This document shows positions 1-7,788 of a stretch of DNA of 64,000 bases, one piece after another. The notes under the pieces are model-generated. The model worked only from the letters and a program-made list of their open reading frames with translations. It did no database searches and had not been told where the DNA came from. This DNA comes from Sphingomonas edaphi (GTDB taxonomy: Bacteria > Pseudomonadota > Alphaproteobacteria > Sphingomonadales > Sphingomonadaceae). Position 1 is the stretch's first letter; the number at the start of each line of letters is the position of its first letter. The position numbers and the translations under genes are program-made. The stretch is from the NCBI RefSeq assembly GCF_003583725.1, contig NZ_QXTF01000001.1, positions 496,001-560,000 of the forward strand, in the 5' to 3' direction.

Positions 1-540
1 ATCCATTCGAGCAATCAGGCGACCGACATGTTGCTGCGCAATCTCGGCGGCCCGTCGATGGTCCAGGCTTGGCTGACGCAACAAGGCGTGACTGGCCTGC
101 GCATTGATCGCAACATCGCACAGCTTCTCGCTGCCCGCCGCGACCTGTGGGACATCCGGGACAGCTCGACGCCCCGCGCGATGGTCCAGCTTCTCCGCCG
201 CCTCGACAGCGGCGAAATGCTTCGGCCGCAGAGCAAGGCCTACCTGCTAGACCTGATGGCCCGCTGCGCGACCGGTAAGAACCGGATACGCGGCCTGCTC
301 CCCTCTAACGTCAGGGTTCAGCACAAAACTGGCACGCTCAACAACTACACCAGTGACGTCGGCTTCCTGACCCTGCCTGACGGTCGCCGGCTAGCCGTCG
401 CGATGTTCGCCCGCCAAGGCGTCGACCGGCCGGGCACCATCGCCCGCGCGGCCCGCGCCATCGTCGACGGATTCAGCGCGATTGTCCGTTACCCGTTCGA
501 CGCCGCGCGCGCCGGCGCCGCGCTGGGCACTGCCAACTAG
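1..540 (+). CDS. Class A beta-lactamase-like serine hydrolase, 5' end missing
   Basis: The reading frame is open from base 1, so the gene starts before the window. The visible 179 residues are the C-terminal part of a class A beta-lactamase fold: an SSN triplet at residues 3-5 sits where the family has SDN and is followed by the usual TD-LLR-LGGP helix; RDSSTP matches the RDTTTP element; KTG is at residues 109-111, followed by a glycine-rich strand. The omega-loop region reads LRIDRNIAQLL, with no Glu at the place where LDRxEPxLN carries the general base. This suggests a serine hydrolase that may not be a real beta-lactamase. The product is presumably periplasmic; the signal peptide and the SxxK nucleophile lie outside the window. 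A GC-rich hairpin follows 20 bases after the stop. Confidence 0.8.
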   Translation: MHSSNQATDMLLRNLGGPSMVQAWLTQQGVTGLRIDRNIAQLLAARRDLWDIRDSSTPRAMVQLLRRLDSGEMLRPQSKAYLLDLMARCATGKNRIRGLLPSNVRVQHKTGTLNNYTSDVGFLTLPDGRRLAVAMFARQGVDRPGTIARAARAIVDGFSAIVRYPFDAARAGAALGTAN

Positions 541-559
541 CTTTCCTTGTTACGAAGTT

Positions 560-587
560 GGGCAGCGCCGCCCCCGCGGCGCTGCCC
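560..587. terminator. Convergent hairpin, likely bidirectional terminator
   Basis: A perfect 12-bp inverted repeat (GGGCAGCGCCGC against its complement) with a CCCC loop lies between the convergent hydrolase gene (ends at 540) and the lipoprotein gene (ends at 616). Neither side has a U-tract, so intrinsic termination would be weak; it could also act as a 3' mRNA stabiliser. Confidence 0.55.
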
Positions 588-615
588 AGGTTGCACCCCG
601 TTGCGGCGGGGATGC

Positions 616-1461
616 CTAAGCTGTCTTGTTGCCGGTCCAGCTCGTCTTGGTGCTATCGCGATTGTCAGTATAGACATAACTGACCGTCTTGCCGTCGGCG
701 CTCGGCGTGATGATCGAGTAACCGATTTCCTTCCCGTCGCGAATTTGCGTTTCGCGCAGCGCGCTGGCGCCTTCCCGGGCGACCTTGATCATCGTCCCGC
801 CTGTATCGCCTTCAAGCGGTACCGCCGGCCCGCCCAGTTCGGCCTTGTAGCTCTGCCCTTGCCCGCTAGACGTCACCGTATCGCCGGCGACGTTGAAGGT
901 CAGGCTCTGCGCTTCCTCGGTGTAGTCGGAAATCTTATCGGGCTTCCACTGGCCCGAAATCGCGTGCGCACCCGCCGCGGCCGGGCCCGCACGCCGCGCG
1001 GTGCTGGTGCCCTCGATGGTCTGGCCCGGCGTGGTCATGTCCTTGAACTTGGTGGTCAGCACATTCCCGTCGGCCGACACGCTTTGCGTCACGACGGAGA
1101 CGTCTTTGCCACCCTTCTGGCGCCGGAACTCGACCGTCCTGTCATCGACCACCTTGACCGACATGGCGTCGTAATAGGGTCGGTCAGCAACCGCGTGCAT
1201 CGCCCCGTCAGCCGCAACAGTGAGAGGCGGCGTACAGGTTACGCAGCCATAGCTTCCGTCCTTCAGCGAATATTCGTCGGGCCGGCCTTCGAACTTCAGG
1301 CTCGCCAGGTCGACTTTCCAGGTACCGTTGATTGCCTCCAGCGAAGCCGCGGCGGCAGCCTCGGCCCCTGCGGGCATATTGGTCTCGGCCGGCTGCTGCT
1401 TGCACGCGGCGGCGCTCAGCACCAGCGCTACGGCCAGGGCTGTCGAAACATATGCTTTCAT
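616..1461 (-). CDS. Predicted lipoprotein of unknown function
   Basis: A 281-residue protein. The ATG at 1461 is chosen over an in-frame codon 23 residues upstream because it begins a lipoprotein signal (MKAYVSTALAVALVLS) ending in AAAC and has a GGGGGA Shine-Dalgarno 6-8 bases upstream. The mature part has two similar beta-rich segments, each holding a G-x-W-K motif (NGTWKVD near residue 45 and SGQWKPD near 170), which suggests an internal duplication of a lipocalin-like or DUF-type unit. A CVTC pair near residue 72 may form a disulfide. It lies downstream of folE on the same strand behind a 155-base AT-rich gap that probably holds its own promoter. The family was not recognised. Confidence 0.7.
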   Translation of the reverse strand: MKAYVSTALAVALVLSAAACKQQPAETNMPAGAEAAAAASLEAINGTWKVDLASLKFEGRPDEYSLKDGSYGCVTCTPPLTVAADGAMHAVADRPYYDAMSVKVVDDRTVEFRRQKGGKDVSVVTQSVSADGNVLTTKFKDMTTPGQTIEGTSTARRAGPAAAGAHAISGQWKPDKISDYTEEAQSLTFNVAGDTVTSSGQGQSYKAELGGPAVPLEGDTGGTMIKVAREGASALRETQIRDGKEIGYSIITPSADGKTVSYVYTDNRDSTKTSWTGNKTA

Positions 1462-1616
1462 CAATGGTCCCCCTCGTTCTGCGTCACGGGGCGACAGTTC
1501 GACCACCCCTGCTCTGGGCGGCCCCGTCACGGTTAGACGTTCGACGGGCGAGGTCGTCCGGCGGCGTGCGTAACCCGGTTAATTAATCAATGCAACAAAT
1601 TTGATTAAACGAAAAG

Positions 1617-2228
1617 TTAATAACCCATCAGGGCTAACACTTCTTTCCGACTCCGCTCGTCGTCGCGGAAACACCCCATCATCCGGCTGGTCGTCATCAT
1701 CACGCCAGGTGTCCCCACGCCCCGCGCCGTCATGCAGGCATGGCTCGCCTCGATAACCACCGCGACGCCCTTAGGTTCGAGATTTTCCCAAATGCAGTCG
1801 GCAACCTCCGCAGTCAGTCGCTCTTGCACTTGTAGCCGACGGGCAAATCCGTGGAGGACCCGCGCCAGCTTGCTGATGCCGACGACCTTGTCGCCGGGTA
1901 GGTAGGCGATAGCCGCCCTGCCGATGATCGGGGCAAGGTGGTGCTCACAATGGCTCTGAAAGGGAATGTCCTTAAGCAACACGATTTCGTCGTAACCGCC
2001 GACTTCCTCGAACGTCCGCGACAGGTGGAGAGCCGGCTCCTCGGTGTAGCCCTTTGCATATTCCTTCCATGCCCGAGCGACCCGTAGCGGCGTATCGATC
2101 AGGCCTTCGCGGGTAGGATCGTCGCCCGCCCAGCGGATCAGTGTCCGGACCGCATCGGCCACGTCGTCGGGTACGGCGATCTTTGGGGCACCGCTCACCA
2201 AGTCGCCGTCATCCGGACTTCCAGTCAT
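1617..2228 (-). CDS. folE: GTP cyclohydrolase I
   Basis: The 203-residue product converts GTP to 7,8-dihydroneopterin triphosphate, the first step of folate and pterin synthesis, in the cytoplasm as a homodecamer. Family signatures are present: SHCEHHLAPIIG supplies a zinc Cys and the active-site histidines, EASHACM supplies the second zinc Cys, and GVGTPGVM plus the SRMMGCF segment are typical of the type IA enzyme. The length is normal. Its ATG overlaps the stop of the upstream FAD-binding gene by 4 bp (ATGA), so the two are translationally coupled in one minus-strand operon with the DUF6356-type gene. Confidence 0.97.
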   Translation of the reverse strand: MTGSPDDGDLVSGAPKIAVPDDVADAVRTLIRWAGDDPTREGLIDTPLRVARAWKEYAKGYTEEPALHLSRTFEEVGGYDEIVLLKDIPFQSHCEHHLAPIIGRAAIAYLPGDKVVGISKLARVLHGFARRLQVQERLTAEVADCIWENLEPKGVAVVIEASHACMTARGVGTPGVMMTTSRMMGCFRDDERSRKEVLALMGY

Positions 2229-3553
2229 TGTTCAAGCTCCTCGGCGATGTCGTCCGCCACAACGGCTACTTGCTGCCTGATATCGGGAACGGCGACGATT
2301 TCCCACCATACGCCTTTGGTCAGCGGCCCAACCGCCCACAGCCTTTCCGATCCTTCCGCCCTCCCGCGGCCATCGACCTGCAATCCCATCCCCAATCCGT
2401 CGGGCTCGACCCGTCCGGCTGACAGAAGGTTGTGAAGCATCGGGTCGCGGGTGAAGCGGATGGCGCCGAGCGGCCCGGTGCAGTTGATCGCCAGTCCGAA
2501 CCGTCGGCGTAGGTCCTGCGAGGCGCCCCGCGGCGTAATCGCTGCGTCGACTGCCGCGCCGTCGCTGACCAGCGACGCGACCCGCCCGGCCATGACCTCC
2601 AGCCGCCTATCCTTCACCATGCCTTCCAGCCGATCCGCGATCTGCGGCGCAATGCGGTGACGGTGTATATCCCACCAAGGCCTCGCGTGGCGCAGGAAGC
2701 GCTTCTGCTCCCTTGTATCAAGCGAATGCCAAAGCGCCTGGCTATGGGGCCGCAGGCTGTCGACCGCAGCACGCCAGCCGACGATGGCGGTCCGCTTCCG
2801 AAGCCAACGCCACAGCGAGAGCAGCGACCCCTGCGGCACATCATCGCGCTCGACGGGCGCTGTTTCATTAGGCGCGTGGGAACGGGGGACCAAGCCGCGC
2901 CGCGATACTGCCAGGATACGGCCCGCATGACCGGCCTCGGTCAGGCTCAACACGACATCGACCATCGTCAGGCCGGTGCCGATGCACAGGACGTCCGCGC
3001 CGTCCTCGGCAGCGCACGCGATCGCGGCCTGGCCCTCTTCGCTCCACGGGTCATTGACGAACATGCTGCGCGGGAGATCCCGGGCGACGCCCGGCACTTG
3101 GGGCGCCAGGTTACCCTGCGCCAGTGCCAGAGCCCTGCCTTCATAGGCCTTCCCGCCTGCCTCGACCGTCCATCCGCCGCAAACGGGCGACGCGTCAGAA
3201 GCCTCCTCTGCAATTAGTTGAACGCAACCCCCGGCAATCGCTTCATCCAAGATTGTGCGAAGATAATCGCCGAACTCCTGGCGGGGCACGAAGTCGGCAG
3301 GCGTGAAGCCGTGGCGCTGCACATGCTGGGCGAAATCATCGGGCAGGTCAGGCCAAGCGCTCATCCGCGCGGCAGGAACGTTTAGCAGATGAGCTTCTTC
3401 TGGCGTCGAAAATGCCGTGCCGCGACCGGCTCGATCCGCGCCCTCGATAATGATGGATGACAGGCTGCGCCGGGCAAGCTGCGCGGCGAGCATCGTGCCC
3501 GAAAAGCCACCGCCGACGATCAGCACGTCGGCGCGGGCAAAGTCAGATTTCAT
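2225..3553 (-). CDS. FAD/NAD(P)-binding protein (FAD_NAD_bind type)
   Basis: A 442-residue cytoplasmic flavoprotein. The N-terminal dinucleotide-binding motif VLIVGGGFSG (residues 9-18) is followed by IIEGADRAGRGTAFST, a pattern typical of the PF13454-type FAD/NAD(P)-binding family sometimes annotated as hydroxyacylglutathione hydrolase-like or YdhS-like. A second glycine-rich turn, LCIGTGLTMVDV (about residue 190), is the expected NAD(P) site. Substrate unknown. It overlaps folE by 4 bp downstream and the small membrane protein gene by 11 bp upstream. Coupling to folE hints at a pterin-linked or general redox role, but that is inference only. Confidence 0.85.
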   Translation of the reverse strand: MKSDFARADVLIVGGGFSGTMLAAQLARRSLSSIIIEGADRAGRGTAFSTPEEAHLLNVPAARMSAWPDLPDDFAQHVQRHGFTPADFVPRQEFGDYLRTILDEAIAGGCVQLIAEEASDASPVCGGWTVEAGGKAYEGRALALAQGNLAPQVPGVARDLPRSMFVNDPWSEEGQAAIACAAEDGADVLCIGTGLTMVDVVLSLTEAGHAGRILAVSRRGLVPRSHAPNETAPVERDDVPQGSLLSLWRWLRKRTAIVGWRAAVDSLRPHSQALWHSLDTREQKRFLRHARPWWDIHRHRIAPQIADRLEGMVKDRRLEVMAGRVASLVSDGAAVDAAITPRGASQDLRRRFGLAINCTGPLGAIRFTRDPMLHNLLSAGRVEPDGLGMGLQVDGRGRAEGSERLWAVGPLTKGVWWEIVAVPDIRQQVAVVADDIAEELEQ

Positions 3554-3788
3554 AGTCGGGCCACGCGGCAGGATCGGCAGCGCCCGATTTACGCTTCATC
3601 ATCTGGTTGTGAAGGCTGGTCACCGTCCGCCCGGCCGTCTCGGTGAACAGGCCGGGCACGGCTGCGTGAACGATGCAGGCCAGACCCGACCCCACCATTC
3701 TTGCGCCGATCAATAACGCGCCCGCCCCATGCTGGGTCCAGCTCATTCCAAGCGACTTGGGATGGTCATGAAACAACCGGCGGAGCAT
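3543..3788 (-). CDS. Small DUF6356-like protein
   Basis: An 81-residue protein with a hydrophobic central stretch ([23 protein letters not shown]) and a short basic tail. It resembles the short Sphingomonadales proteins annotated as DUF6356 (an HP-S-G-S/Y-x-x-H start, then a membrane-associated helix, then LFTETAG and LHNQM); the match is from memory and was not searched. The ATG at 3788 is preferred to the GTG at 3800 because GAGGG stands 5 bases before it. The gene overlaps the FAD-binding gene and is the first member of the folE operon. Function unknown. Confidence 0.7.
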   Translation of the reverse strand: MLRRLFHDHPKSLGMSWTQHGAGALLIGARMVGSGLACIVHAAVPGLFTETAGRTVTSLHNQMMKRKSGAADPAAWPDYEI

Positions 3789-3806
3789 TGCGTCCCTCAC
3801 GAAAAA

Positions 3807-3883
3807 TGGTGGCCCCGGCAGGACTCGAACCTGCGACCTGCGGTTTAGGAAACCGTCGCTCTATCCGGCTGAGCTACGGAGCC
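3807..3883 (-). tRNA. tRNA-Arg(CCU)
   Basis: A full cloverleaf reads on the minus strand. The acceptor stem GGCTCCG pairs with CGGGGCC, the discriminator is A and CCA is encoded. The anticodon loop TTCCTAA gives CCU (reads AGG). The T arm GGTTCGAGTCC is canonical. Confidence 0.97.
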
Positions 3884-3918
3884 ACTTGCCGCTCCCTTAG
3901 GAAAGCAATGCGAGCGAA

Positions 3919-4749
3919 TCAATTCGCTAGCGGTGCGATGGGCCTGCGGTGCTGGTGGACGGGAATGCGGCTCCGCACGTCCGATATGCGGGCAAGGTCA
4001 AGGTCAGCGAAGGCCAAACCGGGTCGGTTGTCCATTTCCAGAAGGAGTTCCCCCCAAGGATCAGCGGCCAGCGAGTGCCCGTATGTTTCGCGACCGTCTT
4101 CGTGCTGCCCCGCCTGTGCCGCAGCGATAACGAATGCTTCCGCCTCAATCGCCCTCGCTCGGAGCAAGACCTGCCAGTGCGCCTTTCCGGTCGGAACCGT
4201 GAATGCCGCGGGGACGGCGATGACATCAGCCCTGTCGTCGCTGAGTCGCTGGAACAGCTCGGGAAACCGAACGTCGTAGCAGATCGTCAAACCCAGTCGG
4301 CCGACCGGCGTGTCCGGTACGATCACTGCCTTTTCGCCGCGTTGGTACATGGCGGATTCGCGCCAGCTTTCGCCCGTTGGCAGGTCGACGTCGAACAGGT
4401 GGATCTTGTCGTAACGAGCGCGAACTTCGCCCGCCGGGTCGATGACAAATCCCCGGTTGACCAGCTTCTCGCCTTCTCCGCGAAGCGCCAATGAGCCCAG
4501 ATGCACCCAGATACGATGTTGAGCGGCGGCCGCACGGACCGCGGCAAGCACTTGGTCGTCGGGTTCACGACGAGCCTTATCGAACGCGCGCTCGCGATCT
4601 CGATCGAGCATTCCGGACATTTCGGGCGTAAAAAGCATGATCGCGCCGCCCGCTGCTGCATCGCTCACGGCCTGCGCGAGCCGCATGGCGTTGGCGGCCG
4701 GATCAATCCCGCTCTGTGCCTGGAAAATCGCAATACGAACGAGGTTCAT
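3919..4749 (-). CDS. Carbon-nitrogen hydrolase (nitrilase fold, Nit1/Nit2 type)
   Basis: The 276-residue cytoplasmic amidase has the catalytic triad of the nitrilase superfamily: Glu in FTPEM (about residue 43), Lys in RYDKIHLFDVD (about 115) and Cys in TICYDVRFPEL (about 157). The KIHLFDVD and ICYDVRFPE forms are those of the Nit1/Nit2 branch, which includes deaminated-glutathione amidase and omega-amidase; deaminated glutathione is therefore a fair guess at substrate. Its ATG overlaps the end of grxC by 4 bp, so it is translated with glutaredoxin, which fits a glutathione-repair job. This gene pair is common in alphaproteobacteria. Confidence 0.92.
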   Translation of the reverse strand: MNLVRIAIFQAQSGIDPAANAMRLAQAVSDAAAGGAIMLFTPEMSGMLDRDRERAFDKARREPDDQVLAAVRAAAAQHRIWVHLGSLALRGEGEKLVNRGFVIDPAGEVRARYDKIHLFDVDLPTGESWRESAMYQRGEKAVIVPDTPVGRLGLTICYDVRFPELFQRLSDDRADVIAVPAAFTVPTGKAHWQVLLRARAIEAEAFVIAAAQAGQHEDGRETYGHSLAADPWGELLLEMDNRPGLAFADLDLARISDVRSRIPVHQHRRPIAPLAN

Positions 4750-5003
4750 GCGGCGAGAAGGGCGTCGAGCTTGCCGTCATATTCCAGCGCCATCAGGGCG
4801 TCGCAGCCACCGATATGGCGGCCGTCGATAAAGATTTGCGGAACGGTCATCCGGCCGCCCGCGCGTTCAACCATTTCGGTCTTTTTCGCGCCGCCCATGT
4901 CGACGGGATATTCGGTATAGTCGACCTTTTTCATGTCGAGCAGTTTCTTGGCGCGGATGCAGAATCCACAACTCTGCTTGGTATAGATTTCAACCTTCGA
5001 CAA
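4746..5003 (-). CDS. grxC: Glutaredoxin 3 (GrxC family)
   Basis: The 85-residue dithiol glutaredoxin begins VEIYTKQSCGFC; the active site is CGFC rather than the CPYC usual for GrxC, so it keeps both cysteines but has the Gly-Phe pair of monothiol (CGFS) proteins. The TVPQIFI cis-Pro motif and the GGCDAL glutathione-binding turn are intact. It reduces glutathione-mixed disulfides in the cytoplasm. It is followed by the nitrilase gene with a 4-bp overlap and preceded by a 14-bp overlapping remnant of comF. Confidence 0.93.
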   Translation of the reverse strand: MSKVEIYTKQSCGFCIRAKKLLDMKKVDYTEYPVDMGGAKKTEMVERAGGRMTVPQIFIDGRHIGGCDALMALEYDGKLDALLAA

Positions 5004-5181
5004 CGCGCGACTCCTTCAAGACCGTTTGACGCCTTAACGCATCAACTGCGAGTGGCGCACCACCTTTGCCGAGCAATCCGGCTCCATCCGCCGTGCCAAC
5101 CTTGCGAAGCGCCCTTACACAGGCTTCCGCCCAGCTCCGGCTGGTAAAGACATCCTTCGCCACTTGTCGCGCGCGCAACAC
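4990..5181 (-). pseudogene. Degenerate comF 3' remnant
   Basis: The 63-codon frame reads KDVFTSRSWAEACVRALRKVGTADG, which lines up with the ComF phosphoribosyltransferase tail of the form VDDVFTSGATAEACARALRKAGA. The PRPP-loop residues are damaged (AKD for VDD, SRSW for SGAT) and the N-terminal zinc-ribbon and core domains are absent, replaced by the start of the oppositely oriented methyltransferase gene. In relatives comF normally stands between these two genes (family knowledge, not checked here). It ends inside the start of grxC. It may still be translated as a leader that couples to grxC. Confidence 0.5.
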
Positions 5182-5199
5182 GGCCGCACAAGCGCGCCC

Positions 5200-5991
5200 G
5201 TGACTAGCAAGCTGTTCGATCCCAAACTGCGGGCGCTCCGCCGCGACCGCGCCGCGCGGCTCGGCCCCGAACTTTTCCTTCTCGATCGCGCATTCGATGA
5301 GTGCCTCGACCGGTTGCGGGACGTCGCCCGGCCGTTCCGGCGCGCAATGCTACTCGGCTGTCCGGACCGCGCGTGGGTTGAACGGGTCCGCCGGTTCTCG
5401 GACGAGGTCGAAATATTCGATCCCGGTCCAATGTTTGCCGAGGCCGCCGGCGGCTTGGCGGTTGAGGAGGATATGTTCGATTTCGGCATCGAACAGTTCG
5501 ATCTTTGCATCGCGATTGGGACACTCGATACCGTCGACAACCTGCCGTTAGCGCTGACGCTCATCCACCGCGCACTGGTGCCGGATTCTTTGCTCATCGG
5601 GGCGATGGCTGGAGGCAACAGCTTGCCCCTGTTGCGCTCGTCGCTGATTGAGGCGGAGCGAGAGAGCGGACGCGTGACGGCACGGACCCATCCGCGGATC
5701 GAAGCGTCGTCGTTGGCGGGCCTATTATCGGCAGCGGGCTTTGGCATGCCAGTCGTGGACGTGGATCGGGTCACCCTGCGCTACTCGACCCTTAGCGCCT
5801 TGGTGAAGGACCTACGGACGATGGGCGCGACCAATGTCCTGCGGCAACGCGCGCCCGGGTTAACAAAAGGCGCCGCCAAACGTGCCGAAGCTGCTTTCGC
5901 GGCGGCGGCCATCGGCGGAAAGTCCCCGGAGATCGTGGAAATTCTCCACTTTGCCGGCTGGTCACAACAATCGGGGCAACCAGTAAATTAA
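5200..5991 (+). CDS. SAM-dependent methyltransferase, BioC/NDUFAF5-like
   Basis: A 263-residue protein. GTG at 5200 is chosen because it puts the start just before the conserved LFDPKLRALRRDRAAR opening of the NDUFAF5/BioC-like family; an in-frame TTG lies 36 bases upstream. The sequence then follows that family: LLGCPDRAW in place of a canonical glycine-rich motif I, DLCIAIGTLDTVDNLP as motif III/IV, and a C-terminal YSTLSALVKDLRTMGATN element that is very typical. Members methylate small or protein substrates (in mitochondria they act on a complex I subunit); the substrate here is unknown. Divergent from grxC; start region overlaps the comF remnant. Confidence 0.83.
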   Translation: MTSKLFDPKLRALRRDRAARLGPELFLLDRAFDECLDRLRDVARPFRRAMLLGCPDRAWVERVRRFSDEVEIFDPGPMFAEAAGGLAVEEDMFDFGIEQFDLCIAIGTLDTVDNLPLALTLIHRALVPDSLLIGAMAGGNSLPLLRSSLIEAERESGRVTARTHPRIEASSLAGLLSAAGFGMPVVDVDRVTLRYSTLSALVKDLRTMGATNVLRQRAPGLTKGAAKRAEAAFAAAAIGGKSPEIVEILHFAGWSQQSGQPVN

Positions 5992-6066
5992 CCGATTTCC
6001 CCCAATCAAATCTTAATCGTTTCGGGTCTAAACCTGCACTGTGGACCAAGACCAGAGGAGGGTGGC

Positions 6067-6249
6067 GTGCTCGCTATCCGTATATTCGGTCGCAAGCTGC
6101 GTTCGGACAAACGCGGCGCGACCGTCATCGAATATGGGCTCATTGCGGCTCTGATCATCATCGCCATCATGGGCGCCATGAAAGCGCTCGGCGGTGGCGC
6201 TAACGGTATGTGGGGAAAGCTCGACAATAAAGTCGAAGAGGTGATGTAA
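6067..6249 (+). CDS. Flp/Fap-type IVb pilin
   Basis: A 60-residue prepilin with a basic leader ending GRKLRSDKRG, then the cleavage and hydrophobic segment ATVIEYGLIAALIIIAIMGAM typical of Flp pilins, including the conserved Glu5 and Tyr6 after cleavage. The start is GTG with GAGGAGG 5 bases upstream. It would be processed by a TadV-type peptidase and assembled by the Tad machine, but no tad/cpa genes lie nearby. A second Flp pilin is encoded at 63264-63425 on the other strand. The final NKVEEVM tail is charged and unlike that copy. Confidence 0.93.
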   Translation: MLAIRIFGRKLRSDKRGATVIEYGLIAALIIIAIMGAMKALGGGANGMWGKLDNKVEEVM

Positions 6250-6252
6250 GCT

Positions 6253-7722
6253 TTAGCTCCTGCGTAGGCCGTAAACGACCAGCTTCACTTTCTGGCCGGG
6301 CGTCAGGCGGCTATTGGCTGTCAAACCGTTGAGAGTGAGGAAGCGATCCATCTGGAAATCGCGGTAGGCCATCCGGCCGGCCAGCGAGCTTAGGGTATCG
6401 CCGCGCCCGACCGTTACTACGTCAATCACGCGGGGGCGGATCGCCGCCGCTTCGCTGGCGCTAATCCGACGCAGTGAATTGAACATCGATGCGAATGGAG
6501 CCAGCCCCTGCCCGGCCTGCGTCAATGTGACGAAATGATAGACGGTGTCCCGATCCCATTGATAGGCAAAGACGCCGACATCAACCGCCCCGGACGACGT
6601 ATTTGCCCGGCCGACGACATAGGTCGCGGGCATGCTGTTGACGGTCGTCCGCTGCATTGGTCCTAGCGCGATTTGCGTACGCCCGCCGGTCAACTGCCGC
6701 AGCACCTGCCCGATATAGCTGTCCATGCTGCCGGCAAAGCGGCCGCCGGAAAATTGTGCCTGCCCGCCGGAACCCTGGATGGTTACGGCCCGCGTTCCGT
6801 TCTGCATCAGGTAACCCGTGGGAACGGTGAACTGCATGCGTAGGTCGGGGTGAGTGAAGCTGCGGCCTTCAATGATGCCCTGCGCCGGATCGTCGTCGAC
6901 CGTGACGCCTTCAAGCTGGTTGAGGAATGCGTTCCGGTTGCGCATGCCCTGTCCCGACTTGCCAGTCCGGCGAGCCGCCTGGGACGCTTGCGCAACTCGG
7001 TTCTGGCTAAGGGGGTGAGTACTAGCCCATTCCGGGGTCGACCGGTTTGCGTCGCCCTGGATGCGGGACTCCAGCGCCGACGACCGCACCAACTGCGACA
7101 GCATCGACGCACTTGCATTGGGGTCGTACCCTGCCGCAGCGAGGTATCGAATGCCAAGCACGTCGGCCTGATATTCCTGATCGCGCGAGAAGCTCAACAA
7201 GCGCATCTTCGAAAATTGCTGCGCGCTCTGGGAAATGAGGTTGCCGAACACATTGTTGCCGACAACAGCTCCCAGGACGGCGCCAAGCACGCCGAGGATC
7301 GAATTATTCTGCGACGCTGATTTCCGAGCCTGCGCATGATTGGCGGCGATATGGCCCGTCTCGTGCCCGACGACGAAGGCCAGCTCGGCCTCGTCGTTCA
7401 TAATACCCATCAACTGTCGGGTAATGTAGACGTAGCCGCCCGGCACCGCGAAGGCATTTTCCACTGCGCTATTTAACGTTGTGAAACGATAGACTTGCCC
7501 GGCGTTGGCCGTACCGGAAAAGGCCGCGATCCGGCGACCGACGCTCTGGACGTATGCCGCGCGCGGACCCGTTTCCGCACCGCCGAATTCTGCTACCATC
7601 TCCGGATGTTGGCGCGCGGCTTCCTGAACGTCGCGCTGGTTCAGATATTGCTGTTGCGCCTGCGTGGCCGCCGGGACGATCCCGACAGCAGTCGCAGCAA
7701 GCAGGGCCAGGGCAATACGCAT
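6253..7722 (-). CDS. M48 family metalloprotease with C-terminal LysM domain
   Basis: The 489-residue exported protein starts with a signal peptide (MRIALALLAATAVGIVPAATQAQ). The zinc protease site is VVGHETGHIAANH at about residue 117, with the third ligand expected in the RDQEYQADVLG segment; this is the BepA/YggG (M48B/C) arrangement used in outer-membrane protein quality control. The C-terminal 50 residues (TVGRGDTLSSLAGRMAYRD) form a LysM-type peptidoglycan-binding module, which would anchor it in the periplasm near the wall. It stands alone on the minus strand, ending 3 bp from the Flp pilin gene. Confidence 0.93.
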   Translation of the reverse strand: MRIALALLAATAVGIVPAATQAQQQYLNQRDVQEAARQHPEMVAEFGGAETGPRAAYVQSVGRRIAAFSGTANAGQVYRFTTLNSAVENAFAVPGGYVYITRQLMGIMNDEAELAFVVGHETGHIAANHAQARKSASQNNSILGVLGAVLGAVVGNNVFGNLISQSAQQFSKMRLLSFSRDQEYQADVLGIRYLAAAGYDPNASASMLSQLVRSSALESRIQGDANRSTPEWASTHPLSQNRVAQASQAARRTGKSGQGMRNRNAFLNQLEGVTVDDDPAQGIIEGRSFTHPDLRMQFTVPTGYLMQNGTRAVTIQGSGGQAQFSGGRFAGSMDSYIGQVLRQLTGGRTQIALGPMQRTTVNSMPATYVVGRANTSSGAVDVGVFAYQWDRDTVYHFVTLTQAGQGLAPFASMFNSLRRISASEAAAIRPRVIDVVTVGRGDTLSSLAGRMAYRDFQMDRFLTLNGLTANSRLTPGQKVKLVVYGLRRS

Positions 7723-7788
7723 CGTCTACTCCATCACCGATCACGGATTTCGGTGCGGTGAACGGCGTGAATGCGCTTCCGGTTCCGC

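Noticed and set aside
547-1536. 329-residue plus-strand frame
   Set aside because: It is antisense to the lipoprotein gene, which has a signal peptide, lipobox and ribosome site. The plus frame is Arg/Pro-rich without domains, as expected of a GC-rich shadow.
1575-1620. AT-rich TTAATTAATC tract as a replication origin
   Set aside because: Only about 45 bases, with no DnaA-box cluster; it lies in an ordinary promoter gap between folE and the lipoprotein gene.
5115-5774. 219-residue minus-strand frame as a longer comF
   Set aside because: It is antisense to the methyltransferase and Ser/Arg-rich without ComF motifs. The ComF-like residues lie in a different frame (4990-5181).
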